Both the position numbers and the translations under genes were made by a program. Below the pieces are notes generated by a model, which was not told where the DNA came from, made no database searches, and saw only the letters and a list, made by a program, of their open reading frames with translations. Positions 1-7,611 of a stretch of 64,000 nucleotides of DNA are shown here, piece by piece (within the stretch, counting starts at the first letter, position 1; the number at the start of each line of letters is the position of its first letter). Source of the stretch: Haloarcula argentinensis DSM 12282. Lineage in GTDB: Archaea; Halobacteriota; Halobacteria; Halobacteriales; Haloarculaceae. The stretch is taken from positions 1 through 64,000 of the forward strand of contig AOLX01000006.1 in assembly GCA_000336895.1 (NCBI GenBank), given 5' to 3'.

Positions 1-216
1 CCCTTTCCGGGAACAACCCGCCCAATTAAAGCTACCAGTGAGGGACTAACCAGTCAGGACAGCAGTATACCATGCAATCTGTATTACTCGGTTTATAATC
101 GGTTGTAAAATCTCTAAAGGATTCTGAGTCTGTTTCAACGTAAATACTCAATGTCGTAAAAGGTGGTAAAGTATCAGGCAGACAGTGAAGTGAATCAAAT
201 ACACACTGACGGTCTG
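1..216. other. Window start without a recognised gene
   Basis: No convincing reading frame is seen here. The stretch is fairly AT-rich with several TATA-like runs, and may hold the end of a control region of a gene outside the window. Confidence 0.4.
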
Positions 217-225
217 CGCTTTATA
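217..225 (+). promoter_or_regulatory. TATA box candidate for the small membrane protein gene
   Basis: CTTTATATC lies about 45 bp before the ATG at 265. An archaeal TATA box acts 26-27 bp before the start site, so the leader would be about 20 nt. Inferred from position only. Confidence 0.35.
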
Positions 226-264
226 TCGGGGTCCCAGTGCAGTAGTCGAGTAAGCGAAGTATCA

Positions 265-522
265 ATGTCAACCTCCGACCTCTCTCTCCCACGCCCTCCG
301 GCTGCCGGATCGAACGTGCAATCACTAGTAGCGATGATCGTCGAAACGATTGTCGCTGTCTTCCAGGGAATCGCCTTCTGGGCGAGCATCCCGCTCCCGC
401 TTGTTATCGCGGCCACGCTTGCGACCAACGTTGTTGCAGCACAGCCCCTACTGGTTAGTGGCTTAGTCGTCCTGAACATCGTCTGTGCTGTCATCGGGCA
501 CAACTACTCTCCAAACGCATGA
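265..522 (+). CDS. Small two-helix membrane protein
   Basis: About 85 residues, function unknown. The ATG at 265 is preferred because the upstream in-frame stretch reads poorly. A Ser/Pro-rich N-terminus of about 25 residues precedes two hydrophobic segments (roughly residues 28-45 and 50-78) joined by a short Pro turn, ending in a polar HNYSPNA tail. It should be an integral membrane hairpin protein. Its stop overlaps the start of the next gene in an ATGA arrangement, so the two are probably co-translated. Such pairs of a tiny membrane protein and a zinc-ribbon protein are common on haloarchaeal plasmids, but no role is assigned. Confidence 0.6.
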   Translation: MSTSDLSLPRPPAAGSNVQSLVAMIVETIVAVFQGIAFWASIPLPLVIAATLATNVVAAQPLLVSGLVVLNIVCAVIGHNYSPNA

Positions 523-704
523 CCGACTCGATACTCTACACCAGCGACTCCGACCAGCAGTTTTCAAAAACAGCGCTGTTCTGTCCGACCTGCGAGCACG
601 CCAGCCCAATCGGCAGTGACTGGATCATGGATGATTCTGTTCAGCGCGACCGCCTGCTTTGTCCCCGCTGTGGCACCGTCGTCGTTGACCAGCCGCAGCT
701 GTAG
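519..704 (+). CDS. Small zinc-ribbon protein
   Basis: A 61-residue protein with two CxxC knuckles, CPTC near residue 22 and CPRC near residue 48. The spacing fits a single zinc ribbon. It overlaps the upstream membrane-protein gene by 4 nt (ATGA), showing translational coupling. Proteins of this size and pattern are widespread haloarchaeal small proteins, most without a known role. Nucleic-acid or protein binding is the usual guess for a zinc ribbon and is not shown by the sequence. Confidence 0.65.
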   Translation: MTDSILYTSDSDQQFSKTALFCPTCEHASPIGSDWIMDDSVQRDRLLCPRCGTVVVDQPQL

Positions 705-900
705 TACTGGTGGCGTCACTTGTAGACGAACCAAATGTGGACTTTATCGCTCGCATCGAACCGTAATGGACGTCGACGACGGACGAGCGAGCGCCTTACC
801 ACGACCTGCATCTGAAACCACAGCCCCAGCTATCGCTCGGCCATATCAAACAGTCAGCACCGCCGACAAATACCAGTACTGTTGCGCCATAACTCTCTGC
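705..900. other. Spacer without a confident gene
   Basis: A frame from an ATG at 766 to a stop at 903 could encode 45 residues (MDVDDGRASALPRPAS...). It has no recognisable domain and ends in low-complexity sequence. I leave it unannotated as a gene. Confidence 0.3.
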
Positions 901-931
901 TGACGGCTCTCTTTGGAGGGGGCCGCCGTCA
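901..931. terminator. Hairpin between convergent genes
   Basis: TGACGGC at 901-907 pairs with GCCGTCA at 925-931 (7 bp, 17-nt loop). It lies just before the 3' end of the minus-strand gene at 934 and after the plus-strand genes. A bidirectional end signal is plausible, but no clear T-run follows. Confidence 0.35.
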
Positions 932-933
932 GA

Positions 934-1182
934 CTAGGATTGCTCTAGCAGTTCGACCCACTCGGGAGCGGCGTCGTGAGTACCGTAGTAGAGCGAATTG
1001 TCCGGATACTGATCGTCGTCGGCCTCGACAGCGACGATCACGTCGCCGGCGCTGCGCGAGATTCCTGAGACAGTGCCCACGACCTCGTCGAGTGGTCCCT
1101 GTCCGTCCGTCCAGTCGACGCGAACGCGGTCACCGTGGTTGAAGTCATACTCCTCAAACGAAGGCGATTCTGTGTCACTCAT
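934..1182 (-). CDS. Small acidic protein, possible SH3-like/KOW-type fold
   Basis: An 82-residue acidic protein starting MSDTES. The middle reads as alternating beta-strands (HGDRVRVDW, DEVVGTVSGI, DVIVAVEADD), a pattern seen in small SH3-like or KOW-type barrels. That fold is a guess from the residue pattern. The ATG at 1182 is chosen because an intergenic hairpin element with a TTTTCTG box lies directly before it, as at many other genes here. Function unknown. Confidence 0.55.
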   Translation of the reverse strand: MSDTESPSFEEYDFNHGDRVRVDWTDGQGPLDEVVGTVSGISRSAGDVIVAVEADDDQYPDNSLYYGTHDAAPEWVELLEQS

Positions 1183-1220
1183 GATGTCCTCCGGCCACAA
1201 GGGAGTCAGAAAATTCTGCT
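1183..1220 (-). promoter_or_regulatory. Start-proximal hairpin element, copy 1
   Basis: In coding orientation this reads TTTTCTG, then CTCC pairing with GGAG across a 9-nt loop, then about 6 nt to the ATG. The stem is short, but box, order and position match the stronger copies further along. Confidence 0.45.
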
Positions 1221-1267
1221 TGACCCAGACGGAGCGTTGATGCTGTTTGCCGAGAGAAAAAGCACTA

Positions 1268-1528
1268 ATGACCGAGTTGCGGGTTCGGAAACCAGATGGC
1301 TGGACAACCGTCTCGTTTCCTGCTGACGTTGCGGCGATCTCGGTCGTCGGCGGGAAGGTCGACGGTCAGCTGTGCCTGACCCTCACCGGTGAGCGAGAAG
1401 ACGGTCCCCGGATCGTCGAAACTGGTATTCTCGACGTCGACGAAACTGATGAGCACTTGCTGGAGAATACAGTGCCCCGGACCGAGGACGGGGCAAGTGT
1501 CGTTTTGGATTACCTACTGTCAGAATAG
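1268..1528 (+). CDS. Small hypothetical protein
   Basis: An 86-residue acidic protein (MTELRVRKPDGW...). The ATG at 1268 is favoured over one 21 bp upstream because it gives a shorter, better-behaved N-terminus. The pattern of short beta-strands (AAISVVGGKV, QLCLTLTG, RIVETGILDV) suggests a small beta-rich domain. It is transcribed toward the convergent gene at 1550, with 21 bp between their ends. No family is recognised. Confidence 0.5.
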   Translation: MTELRVRKPDGWTTVSFPADVAAISVVGGKVDGQLCLTLTGEREDGPRIVETGILDVDETDEHLLENTVPRTEDGASVVLDYLLSE

Positions 1529-1549
1529 CTGCGATTTTGACAGTGGAGG

Positions 1550-2560
1550 CTACCGCTCCCACGGGAAGAACCCGTGCCGCTCGCGATAGGCACTGATCTG
1601 ATCTTGGAACTCCCGCTCCTGGAAGTCTGGCTCGTCGCCGTGGATATCCTCGGGTGAGACGCCGTCAGGAAGATGCTCATAGCCCGTAACCTTCTCCGTG
1701 TCATCCTCCTTCTCGGGCTCATGTCGGTGCTGTCCACACTCTCTACAGGTCCAGATCATACGGTCGAGATGGGTATGGCACTCGAAGCCATCGAACCCGT
1801 GGGATTCGTGTCCCGTCACGGCGCCACACTGCCGGCAGTAGAACCCGATACCAACTATCTCCGGTTCGGCTCTCGCCTGGTGGCGCTGTACGACGCCGGG
1901 CACAAGCCAGTACGTCCCATCGTCCTGCCGGAACTCCTCTGTGAGACGCTGGAACTCCGAGCGGTCGGTAATCGCTGTCCCGTCCTCGAGATAGATCCGT
2001 GGCTGGACGTCGCCGTCCCAGTTGGTCTGCTCGTCGGCTGTCTTCAAGAGGGCCTGTCCAGTTTCCTCGTCAAGCGTGGTTTCGGTCGGCAGGTCGGGCC
2101 AACCGCGAGTAAGATTCGACGCTGGCTCGGTGCCAAAGGCCGCTCGACACTTCACCGTGCCGTGAGAGGTATCCTCGCCACTTGCGATGCTACTGGACAC
2201 GGAGAAGGCCGCAGCGCCCAGTGCCCGTGCGTGGAAGTCAGTGTTCGCGTCGACGAGTGCGAGTACGACCCGGCCGAATGTCCATTCCCCAAGTGGGCTG
2301 CTATCCTGATCGTCAGAAGGAATCTCTGAGATACCGGTTTGAGCGCAGAACGGACACTGGCGTTCATCTTGTGGAATGTCCTGTCCACAGGTCGAACAGG
2401 TGCGAGCATCATCCTCTGTTCCCTCTGGATACCTGGTGGATTCGAGGACCCGTTCCCGTCCGTTCCCCCTTGTTTCAGGGTCAGAACTCGCTGCACCGAG
2501 GATATCCGCGGGGTCGTACTCAGGATTTCGATCAGTCACACGCTTGGTTGCGTTCGTCAT
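1550..2560 (-). CDS. Zinc-ribbon protein of haloarchaeal plasmids
   Basis: A 336-residue acidic protein with three cysteine clusters: CSTCG and CPFC (residues about 55-72, a classical ribbon), CRQCG near residue 240 with a following CHTH, and CRECGQH near residue 270. Between them is a beta-rich stretch containing GEWTFGRVVLALVDANTDFHARALG and later TYWLVPGVVQRHQAR. At least two zinc sites are likely. No catalytic motif is seen. The ATG at 2560 follows a TTTTCTG box and a weak hairpin. It probably belongs to the same minus-strand series as the gene at 2626. Function unknown. Confidence 0.6.
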   Translation of the reverse strand: MTNATKRVTDRNPEYDPADILGAASSDPETRGNGRERVLESTRYPEGTEDDARTCSTCGQDIPQDERQCPFCAQTGISEIPSDDQDSSPLGEWTFGRVVLALVDANTDFHARALGAAAFSVSSSIASGEDTSHGTVKCRAAFGTEPASNLTRGWPDLPTETTLDEETGQALLKTADEQTNWDGDVQPRIYLEDGTAITDRSEFQRLTEEFRQDDGTYWLVPGVVQRHQARAEPEIVGIGFYCRQCGAVTGHESHGFDGFECHTHLDRMIWTCRECGQHRHEPEKEDDTEKVTGYEHLPDGVSPEDIHGDEPDFQEREFQDQISAYRERHGFFPWER

Positions 2561-2596
2561 CGTATTTAAACTCCAGCCACGAGGGCCACAGAAAAC
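2561..2596 (-). promoter_or_regulatory. Start-proximal element, weak copy 2
   Basis: A TTTTCTG box is followed by CTC and GAG half-stems and a GTGGCTG loop, then TTTAAATA and the ATG. The hairpin is weaker than in other copies. TTTAAATA is too close to the ATG to act as its TATA box for a leadered transcript. Confidence 0.35.
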
Positions 2597-2625
2597 GAAT
2601 GCAGCCGAGACTGGGCGTGAGCTGG

Positions 2626-3207
2626 CTACTCGCCGTCCGTGCCGTCCGCGACTTCGTCGATGAATGGATCTGGTGACCTATCGAGGTCGTACTGTTCGAT
2701 GAGTTCGAGGGCAGCCAGCGCTGCGCCTGTGTCTGCAAGATCGGTCGCGAGCAACTGTTTGAGACGAAGAGTGCCTTTGTCGGCTTGGTCGGAATCTGAA
2801 CCACGCAGCTGAGTAAACTCCATGAAGAGACGTCTCCAGGCGGTCGCCGAGCCGGTCACCGTGAGATTCCAGTCCGGGGCCTCGTAGCTTGAGGACGATT
2901 GCCGGCGGTAGTGTCCTGCAAGCCTGTCAAGCAGGTCGTCGATGACCGTGCTCTTCTCAACGGTCTGTCCGTGTTGCATATAGTCCGGGTCGATGAGACT
3001 GCGCCACTCGTCGGAGGACTCGATGTCGTACTCGACAGCAAGCTCAACTTCGACTGTTTCGAGACAATCGGCCTTCCCAGTTTCATTCACGCGCCGAAGT
3101 CGGTCTGCGGTCCCTTCGGCTTGGACTGTCAACTCTGGGAACGACTGCGATTCACTGCGTTCTGCCTGTTCTCCGGTCTGACTGCTGTTGGTCGTCTTCG
3201 AAGCCAT
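2626..3207 (-). CDS. Hypothetical acidic plasmid protein
   Basis: 193 residues from the ATG at 3207. The longer in-frame extension runs into the regulatory hairpin and is rejected. The N-terminus is a Ser/Thr/Gln-rich tail, followed by a beta-rich stretch (LTVQAEGTADRLRRVNE, VEVELAVEYDIE) and then a helical C-terminal half with a bundle around LLDRLAGHYRR and LKQLLATDLAD. No motif is recognised. It carries a strong two-part hairpin element before its start, linking it to the regulated set of small genes at 17-38 kb. Confidence 0.55.
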   Translation of the reverse strand: MASKTTNSSQTGEQAERSESQSFPELTVQAEGTADRLRRVNETGKADCLETVEVELAVEYDIESSDEWRSLIDPDYMQHGQTVEKSTVIDDLLDRLAGHYRRQSSSSYEAPDWNLTVTGSATAWRRLFMEFTQLRGSDSDQADKGTLRLKQLLATDLADTGAALAALELIEQYDLDRSPDPFIDEVADGTDGE

Positions 3208-3266
3208 GGTTCTTTTCAGGACGCTCTCGCTGGAGCACCCCTCACCCGGCTGGGGGTGCAAAAAAC
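3208..3266 (-). promoter_or_regulatory. Start-proximal hairpin element, copy 3
   Basis: On the minus strand a T-run ending TTTTTTG precedes GCACCCC (3253-3259), which pairs perfectly with GGGGTGC (3235-3241), a 7-bp stem with a loop containing CCGGGTGA. A second, weaker part (GAGAGCGTCC) lies between it and the ATG. Same subfamily as the copies at 17255, 19747 and 35679. Confidence 0.65.
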
Positions 3267-3302
3267 TCTCAGTCGGGGCGAGCAATTGCTGAAGAATTGG
3301 CA

Positions 3303-3326
3303 CACACCACTGTTTCCGGAGAAAAC
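3303..3326. repeat. Solitary origin-box-like sequence
   Basis: CCACTGTTTCCGGAGAAAAC closely matches the boxes around the second initiator gene (core CCACCGTTTCCGGAG). It ends in AAAAC rather than AGCT, a feature shared with the solitary copies at 26861 and 36803. Confidence 0.5.
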
Positions 3327-3568
3327 CACCAGACAGCGATGGTGTTTCACTCGAAATCCGGTGTGTCAAGTCTGGGATTTGACCGGTCTCAAGAAGGTGT
3401 CGTAGGGGTTTCCTGAGGTTGGTCTATACAAAAAGTCAACCACCCACTTTGTGGACCTGTATTAATATGATTCTTTATTGGTGAGTGTCCTCGTTGCTTC
3501 CCCTTAACCACTATTTATTTCGTCTAAATTCATAAAATATTAAGCTTCCAAACAGGTAGTTGTCAATT
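3327..3568. other. AT-rich spacer with probable promoter
   Basis: No gene is seen apart from the small frame starting at 3569. The end of the stretch (CATAAAATATT at about 3530-3540) is a good TATA candidate for that frame. Confidence 0.35.
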
Positions 3569-3685
3569 ATGGATAGCAACCTCACACCCGACGAGTGGGA
3601 TCGAATTAGAGCGTTCGCACGGGCTGCAGATTGCCGTCAACGACCCGAGATACTGCTCCCTGAGGAAACCATTAAAAGCGACTAA
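3569..3685 (+). CDS. Possible 38-residue small protein
   Basis: The frame MDSNLTPDEWDRIRAFARA... is acidic and helical and ends in LPEETIKSD. A TATA-like run about 30 bp upstream would give a nearly leaderless transcript. The composition looks haloarchaeal, and TPDEWDRIRAFA resembles the start of small regulatory or anti-restriction-type plasmid proteins. That resemblance is weak. It is too short for a firm call. Confidence 0.4.
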   Translation: MDSNLTPDEWDRIRAFARAADCRQRPEILLPEETIKSD

Positions 3686-3806
3686 GATACAATCACGCTC
3701 TGGTCCGCACCTGATGACTGGCTCCTACAATGTTCTAATCAATTCAGCAGAGCGGAATACGACCAGCCGTACTGTCGGCCTTCGATGTACTCAGCGCGAA
3801 ATCAAC

Positions 3807-4631
3807 TCACACTTCGAGTTGCTCCATGGACTCGACCTCGAAGGTCAGCAGATGTGATCGAAGACGGGCGTAGGCCCCGTCGCCGTCAGTGGTGACGCAA
3901 TACCGGTTCAGCCGGGCCTCGCGAGGATCCCCATCGTTCTCCTCCCACGCTTCCAGCGTGAACTCGTGGGCCTTCAGCTCACCGTCAGCGGCTTCAAACA
4001 CGGTCGCAACTGACGGGGTTCCGTGGTTGTCGGCGACGTAGGCCACTTCAACGGCATCATGATCAGCGTCAAGTCGCTGCCAGCCATCGAGTCCTTCCGG
4101 CGGCTCCTCGGCGAACTGTTCGATCTTGCGCTGAGTTAGTTCGGCTTCCGCTGCATCTCGCCACGCCTGTTTGATATCCTCTGCTTGGGACTGCTCGATC
4201 TCCTGAAGGACGTCGGTGTCGATACAGTCTCCGGCCCAAGCAAGCACTGTCTTGGCTTTCTTGTGCTTCTCTTCTGGTCCACCGTCTAGCTGCCCGAAGT
4301 TCATCTCGCGGGGCGACATCAAGAGGACGTGTGTGCGCCAGTAGCCCGGATCGGCGTCACGGTCCTCGTCGGCATCGGGAGCCCACGACTCCATCGAGGT
4401 TCGGACCTCTTCGTGGTGGCCGAAGCCGGTTCGGACGCCGCCGGCGCACAGGATACGTTCTGCAAGGTCGATTGTGCGTTCTTGCTCGTCTGCGGGAACC
4501 TCATCAGGACGGTCAACATCGGCGTAGAACGGTAAGCCGACGTTGCTGATGATCGCCTCTCGGTAGTTTGGGATAAGCAGTGGTTCTTCAACGAAGATCG
4601 GTTCAAACGGGACTTCGGCTGTAGGCAACAT
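3807..4631 (-). CDS. Hypothetical acidic protein
   Basis: 274 residues from the ATG at 4631, which directly follows a clear hairpin element. The N-terminal half contains VPFEPIFVEEPLLIPNYREAIISNVGLPFYADVD and an LLMSPREMNFGQLDGGPEEKHKKAKTVLAWAGD stretch. The C-terminal half (residues about 185-260) alternates strands such as AVEVAYVADNHGTPSVATVFE and ELKAHEFTLEAWEEN. No known domain is recognised. It probably forms an operon with the gene at 4689, which lies upstream on the same strand. Confidence 0.55.
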   Translation of the reverse strand: MLPTAEVPFEPIFVEEPLLIPNYREAIISNVGLPFYADVDRPDEVPADEQERTIDLAERILCAGGVRTGFGHHEEVRTSMESWAPDADEDRDADPGYWRTHVLLMSPREMNFGQLDGGPEEKHKKAKTVLAWAGDCIDTDVLQEIEQSQAEDIKQAWRDAAEAELTQRKIEQFAEEPPEGLDGWQRLDADHDAVEVAYVADNHGTPSVATVFEAADGELKAHEFTLEAWEENDGDPREARLNRYCVTTDGDGAYARLRSHLLTFEVESMEQLEV

Positions 4632-4667
4632 ACTGGAAAGCCTCCAGCCATGGAGGCCGCACAAAAT
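4632..4667 (-). promoter_or_regulatory. Start-proximal hairpin element, copy 4
   Basis: ATTTTGTG, then GCCTCC (4652-4657) pairing with GGAGGC (4640-4645) across the loop ATGGCT, then 8 nt to the ATG. The stem is 6 bp and perfect, and differs in sequence from all other copies. Confidence 0.6.
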
Positions 4668-4688
4668 CGCTACGGGAAGGAGTCCGAT

Positions 4689-4976
4689 CTAGAGGAACTG
4701 GTCGGCGGTGTCGCCATGAGCCGCTTCTAGGGCGTCCCAGTCAGCCATCGTATCGTACTCTGGCCGGATTTCACCGTCCGAGAGCATATCGTCGACGAAC
4801 GCGTGGACCTGTTCGTCGACGGGCGCGTTCTGCAGGTCGTGCTCCCGAGCAACGAATCGAACACCACAGAACGAACGGCCGTCAGCTGCGAGTTGCCAGA
4901 GCAGGAGCCTTCGGTTCTGATAGGTTGCGAGTTCGGTGAGCAATGCTTTGTTTTGGCTGTCTGTCAGGTTGTGCAT
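4689..4976 (-). CDS. Small hypothetical protein
   Basis: 95 residues, mostly helical (NLTDSQNKALLTELATYQNRRLLLWQLAAD) with a conserved-looking SFCGVRFVAREHDLQNAPVDE segment and an acidic C-terminus. It is first in a two-gene minus-strand unit with the gene ending at 3807. A hairpin with AACCC and GGGTT arms precedes the ATG. No family is recognised. Confidence 0.5.
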   Translation of the reverse strand: MHNLTDSQNKALLTELATYQNRRLLLWQLAADGRSFCGVRFVAREHDLQNAPVDEQVHAFVDDMLSDGEIRPEYDTMADWDALEAAHGDTADQFL

Positions 4977-5039
4977 GGTTTGGAACCCTCAGGCGGGATG
5001 GGTTGATAAACTGACATGGTGGATAAGGCAAGTGTCAGT
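4977..5039. promoter_or_regulatory. Degenerate hairpin and inverted repeat before the 4976 gene
   Basis: In coding orientation AACCC pairs with GGGTT around a loop ending GCCTGA just before the ATG, preceded by TTTATC instead of TTTTGTG. Further out, ACTGACA (5010-5016) and TGTCAGT (5033-5039) form a 7-bp inverted repeat, possibly an operator. The divergent regulator gene at 5126 is a candidate binder. Confidence 0.35.
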
Positions 5040-5125
5040 ACAGCTCTTGAGAAGGTTGATTAACCCGGGTTGGGTAGTTATTAGACCACAAGATTATCAA
5101 TGGTCTGTCTAGATTTTGCCAAGTG

Positions 5126-5419
5126 ATGAACGACCTGAACAATACAGAACGGGATATGCTGACAGTGATTGCAGGCTTAGATGCTCCGATGGGGACGGAG
5201 ATCACTGCCGAACTCGAAGAGTACTACGATACAGAAGTCACAGCGGGGCGTATCTACCCGCAACTGGACGCGATGATAGAAAAGGGGCTCATCAGGAAAG
5301 AAGATAAAAACGGACTAGCAAACGAGTACTACCTGACAAAGCGCAGGGTTCGAGACCTGCAGGCGCACCGAGAATGGGAAAATCAGTATCTGGCTCCAAT
5401 TGACGAGTTATCTACGTAG
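5126..5419 (+). CDS. PadR-family-like winged-helix regulator
   Basis: 97 residues. The sequence LNNTERDMLTVIAGLDAPMGTEITAELEEYY...AGRIYPQLDAMIEKGLIRKED...NEYYLTKRRVRDLQ has the typical PadR winged-helix layout: helix, recognition helix starting at GRIYPQLD, then a beta-wing ending in YYLT. ATG at 5126 is chosen over GTG at 5123. A homologue with the same GRLYPNLD motif is at 18113. It sits divergent from the 4976 gene and upstream of parA, and could control either. The ligand and operator are unknown. Confidence 0.7.
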   Translation: MNDLNNTERDMLTVIAGLDAPMGTEITAELEEYYDTEVTAGRIYPQLDAMIEKGLIRKEDKNGLANEYYLTKRRVRDLQAHREWENQYLAPIDELST

Positions 5420-5588
5420 CGAATCACTGGGAGAAGGTTGAAACCGCAGTTCTTAGGAAAACTCTCCTACGCTGTACTGAACCCCGTAACGTACTAACTC
5501 TGGAACTTGCTCGAAAAGCACCATTTGAAATTATGTCTGACATACCTTTTTGACCTTTCCGACAGTTTTGCTCTCAAAGAGAGAAAAG

Positions 5589-6368
5589 ATGGCTATGAGA
5601 CTTAGCGTTAGTAATCAGAAAGGCGGTGCAGGAAAAACGACGACAGCACTCAATGTAGCCGGTGCACTGAACGAGTTGGGCAGTGAGGTGCTGCTAATCG
5701 ACTTTGATCCACAGGGCCATGCAACAGAGGGGTTGGGCTTCGAGGATCTGTATGATGATCCAGAGCAAGACTCGCTCTTCGAGGTCCTGCCCGACCTCGA
5801 CCGGATGGACGATCTTGAGGACCTGATTGTTGAACATCAGGAGATGGACTGTGTCCCATCACACGTGCGAATGATCAACGCTGAGGATGAACTGTCGAAC
5901 GTGATGCGCCGGGAGGAGCGACTCGATATGCTTCTCGATAATGTCGACGACGAATATGACTTCATTATTGTCGACTGTCCACCAAATCTCGGTGTTCTGA
6001 CCGATAACGCGATTGTAGCGACAGGTCATGTCTTGATCCCAGCGCAAGCGAAGTCAACGTCCATCCGTGCTATAGAACTCCTATTCCAGCAGCTGCGAAG
6101 CATGGAGCAAGCGTTTGGTGACATTCACGAGGTTGGTCTTGTAGCCAATGAGGTAGGTGTCGATGGTGAGGCAGACGAGATGATGGATTGGTTCAAAGAC
6201 GTCTTTGACGACAAAGAGAACTGTGAAGTCTTTGAAATCAGAAAGCGGGTCGCGTTACAGAGAGCGTGGAATAACGGTGTCTCAATCTTTGAACACGAGG
6301 AAGATTGTGACATGGAGGACGTCTATCTCGATATTGCAGACCACTTGGAGGAACAGACCGATGGCTGA
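5589..6368 (+). CDS. parA: ParA-family partition ATPase
   Basis: 259 residues. The deviant Walker A motif KGGAGKTTT (residues 11-19), DFDPQGHATEGLG (residues about 38-50) and DCPPNLGVLTDNAI (residues about 128-141) identify a ParA/Soj-type ATPase that segregates plasmid copies on the nucleoid. The ATG at 5589 puts the P-loop close to the N-terminus as usual for this family, with no N-terminal DNA-binding domain (type Ib-like size). Its last codons overlap the start of the next gene by 8 nt, so the partner is translated with it. Autoregulation by the pair is likely from family knowledge but not shown here. Confidence 0.92.
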   Translation: MAMRLSVSNQKGGAGKTTTALNVAGALNELGSEVLLIDFDPQGHATEGLGFEDLYDDPEQDSLFEVLPDLDRMDDLEDLIVEHQEMDCVPSHVRMINAEDELSNVMRREERLDMLLDNVDDEYDFIIVDCPPNLGVLTDNAIVATGHVLIPAQAKSTSIRAIELLFQQLRSMEQAFGDIHEVGLVANEVGVDGEADEMMDWFKDVFDDKENCEVFEIRKRVALQRAWNNGVSIFEHEEDCDMEDVYLDIADHLEEQTDG

Positions 6369-6726
6369 CAAACGCGACCGGGACCCATTCGACCAGCGAT
6401 ATGATGAAGATAGCAACGGTGGAAATAACACTCAGACAGATAGCTCAAATAGCTCAAAGACATCAAAGACAGCAAAGGCATCGGAGAGCGAAAAAACAGG
6501 TGAGACGGAAGAGAGTGGCGGCGTTCGTGAACGACGGAATGTCAATATGTATCTGCCAGATGAGCTTGTTGACGACCTACAGCTTCGATACTCTGAATTG
6601 AATGTCCAGTGGCGACGTGAACATGGCGAGGATCTGCCGAAGAACAACAAGTTCTATCCTGCTGTGATCAAGTCGTCGCTGCGGAATACAACGGTCAGAG
6701 AAGAATTGGGGCTTGCTGACCAGTAA
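6361..6726 (+). CDS. Probable ParA partner / centromere-binding protein
   Basis: 121 residues. The first 55 are disordered and rich in Ser, Lys, Asp and Glu. The C-terminal 65 (RRNVNMYLPDELVDDLQLRYSELNVQWRREHG...FYPAVIKSSL) look like a strand followed by two helices, as in ribbon-helix-helix proteins (NVNMYLPDELVDDL is the typical strand-helix start). Overlap with parA and its small size fit a centromere-binding partner. No ParB/KorB motif is present. The role is inferred from position. Confidence 0.65.
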   Translation: MADKRDRDPFDQRYDEDSNGGNNTQTDSSNSSKTSKTAKASESEKTGETEESGGVRERRNVNMYLPDELVDDLQLRYSELNVQWRREHGEDLPKNNKFYPAVIKSSLRNTTVREELGLADQ

Positions 6727-6830
6727 CTGCAGCTGCGAACGACAGAATCCGGGAGGCGGCATACCCTTCTCGGTTTAGATGCCCAAACGACAACCCCCTG
6801 TAGCCTGGGGTCTGCCCGGGGGTGGTCAGC

Positions 6831-7400
6831 GTGACCGATTCGAACCCCGACGGCGAGGGCGCTTCTCCCGACGCGAACCCCGGGGCCGAGAGTCTCGAAA
6901 CCACCGTTCAGGCGCTGGAAGCGCGGCTCGATGCGCTTTCGACACAGGTCTCCGGACTCCGTGAGGAGCTTCACGAGGAACGCGACGAACGTGAGGAGCT
7001 AGAAGACGAACTGGCAGCGCGTGACGAACGCATCGACGAACTGGAGGCGGAAGTTGCGCGTCTCGATGCCCGCACCGATATCTTAGAAGTCGTCGAGAAC
7101 GCCGACAAGATGACTGGCAAGCAGCGCGCGGTGACGCTGGTTCAGCACCTTCATAGAGCGGCGAAAGCTCGTGAGCGGCGCGACGAGCCGCCTGCAGCGA
7201 CCGTCGACCGGGGCGAAGCCGAGGAAGCGCTCCACTACCCGAACATCGACCGGACCACGATCTACCGGGACATGGAGCGCGCGGCCCGGCTAATCAACGG
7301 GAGCGCGCTACAGTACGAAAACGGAGAGCTACGGCTCGATCTCGACGCCGGGAGCGTCCCCCGGAAGTACACGGCTGACCGGGAAGGCGAGAATCTGTGA
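6831..7400 (+). CDS. Coiled-coil protein with C-terminal HTH-like region
   Basis: 189 residues from the GTG at 6831. Another GTG 9 bp upstream (6822) is possible. A disordered start is followed by a long coiled coil (residues about 25-90, heptads rich in Glu, Arg and Leu such as LREELHEERDEREELEDELAARDERIDELEAEV), then KMTGKQRAVTLVQHLHRAAK and a helical region ending NIDRTTIYRDMERAARLINGSALQYENGELRLDLD, which resembles a winged helix. The gene lies directly before mcm, a common haloarchaeal plasmid order, so a replication or copy-control role is plausible. A palindrome overlaps its stop codon. Confidence 0.65.
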   Translation: MTDSNPDGEGASPDANPGAESLETTVQALEARLDALSTQVSGLREELHEERDEREELEDELAARDERIDELEAEVARLDARTDILEVVENADKMTGKQRAVTLVQHLHRAAKARERRDEPPAATVDRGEAEEALHYPNIDRTTIYRDMERAARLINGSALQYENGELRLDLDAGSVPRKYTADREGENL

Positions 7401-7414
7401 AGTCCTCACAACAG
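7395..7414. repeat. Operator-like palindrome, left copy
   Basis: The core TGTGAAGTCCTCACA is a palindrome with one mismatch. The 20-bp block matches the block at 7583-7602 in inverted orientation at 19 of 20 positions. It overlaps the stop codon of the coiled-coil gene. Confidence 0.6.
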
Positions 7415-7582
7415 ATGCTCCGGGGGAAGCCCCCACCAGATTGGACCAGTCTGAGCGAAATCGTCTGAACCCTTAGAGTTTGCAGGGTAGGGCGGTTGTG
7501 TAAACAACTGTTGATTAGCTGTTAGTACGCTCGTAAACCGCTCGCACCGCTCGCAGTCGATACAAATCAACAGCCTCCGCGG
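7415..7582. other. mcm upstream region between paired palindromes
   Basis: A 168-bp noncoding segment between the two palindromes. It contains a run of G (CCGGGGGAAGCCCCC can fold) and AACAGCC/GGCTGTT arms next to the right palindrome. A 64-codon minus frame over it is a shadow. Probably the control region of mcm. Confidence 0.4.
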
Positions 7583-7602
7583 CTGTTGTGAAGACTTCAC
7601 AG
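7583..7602. repeat. Operator-like palindrome, right copy
   Basis: The core TGTGAAGACTTCACA is a perfect palindrome around the central base, ending 10 bp before the mcm ATG. With the left copy it forms a widely spaced operator pair. Confidence 0.6.
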
Positions 7603-7611
7603 ATTCACACG

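Noticed and set aside
195..503. Minus-strand frame opposite the first membrane protein
   Set aside because: It is a shadow of the two-helix protein gene; composition lacks the haloarchaeal acidic bias.
1510..1737. Minus-strand frame overlapping the zinc-ribbon gene
   Set aside because: Basic, Ser/Arg-rich translation in the shadow of a longer gene with clear motifs.
7406..7600. 64-codon minus frame between the coiled-coil gene and mcm
   Set aside because: It spans only the palindrome pair and has no acidic bias; explained as control DNA.
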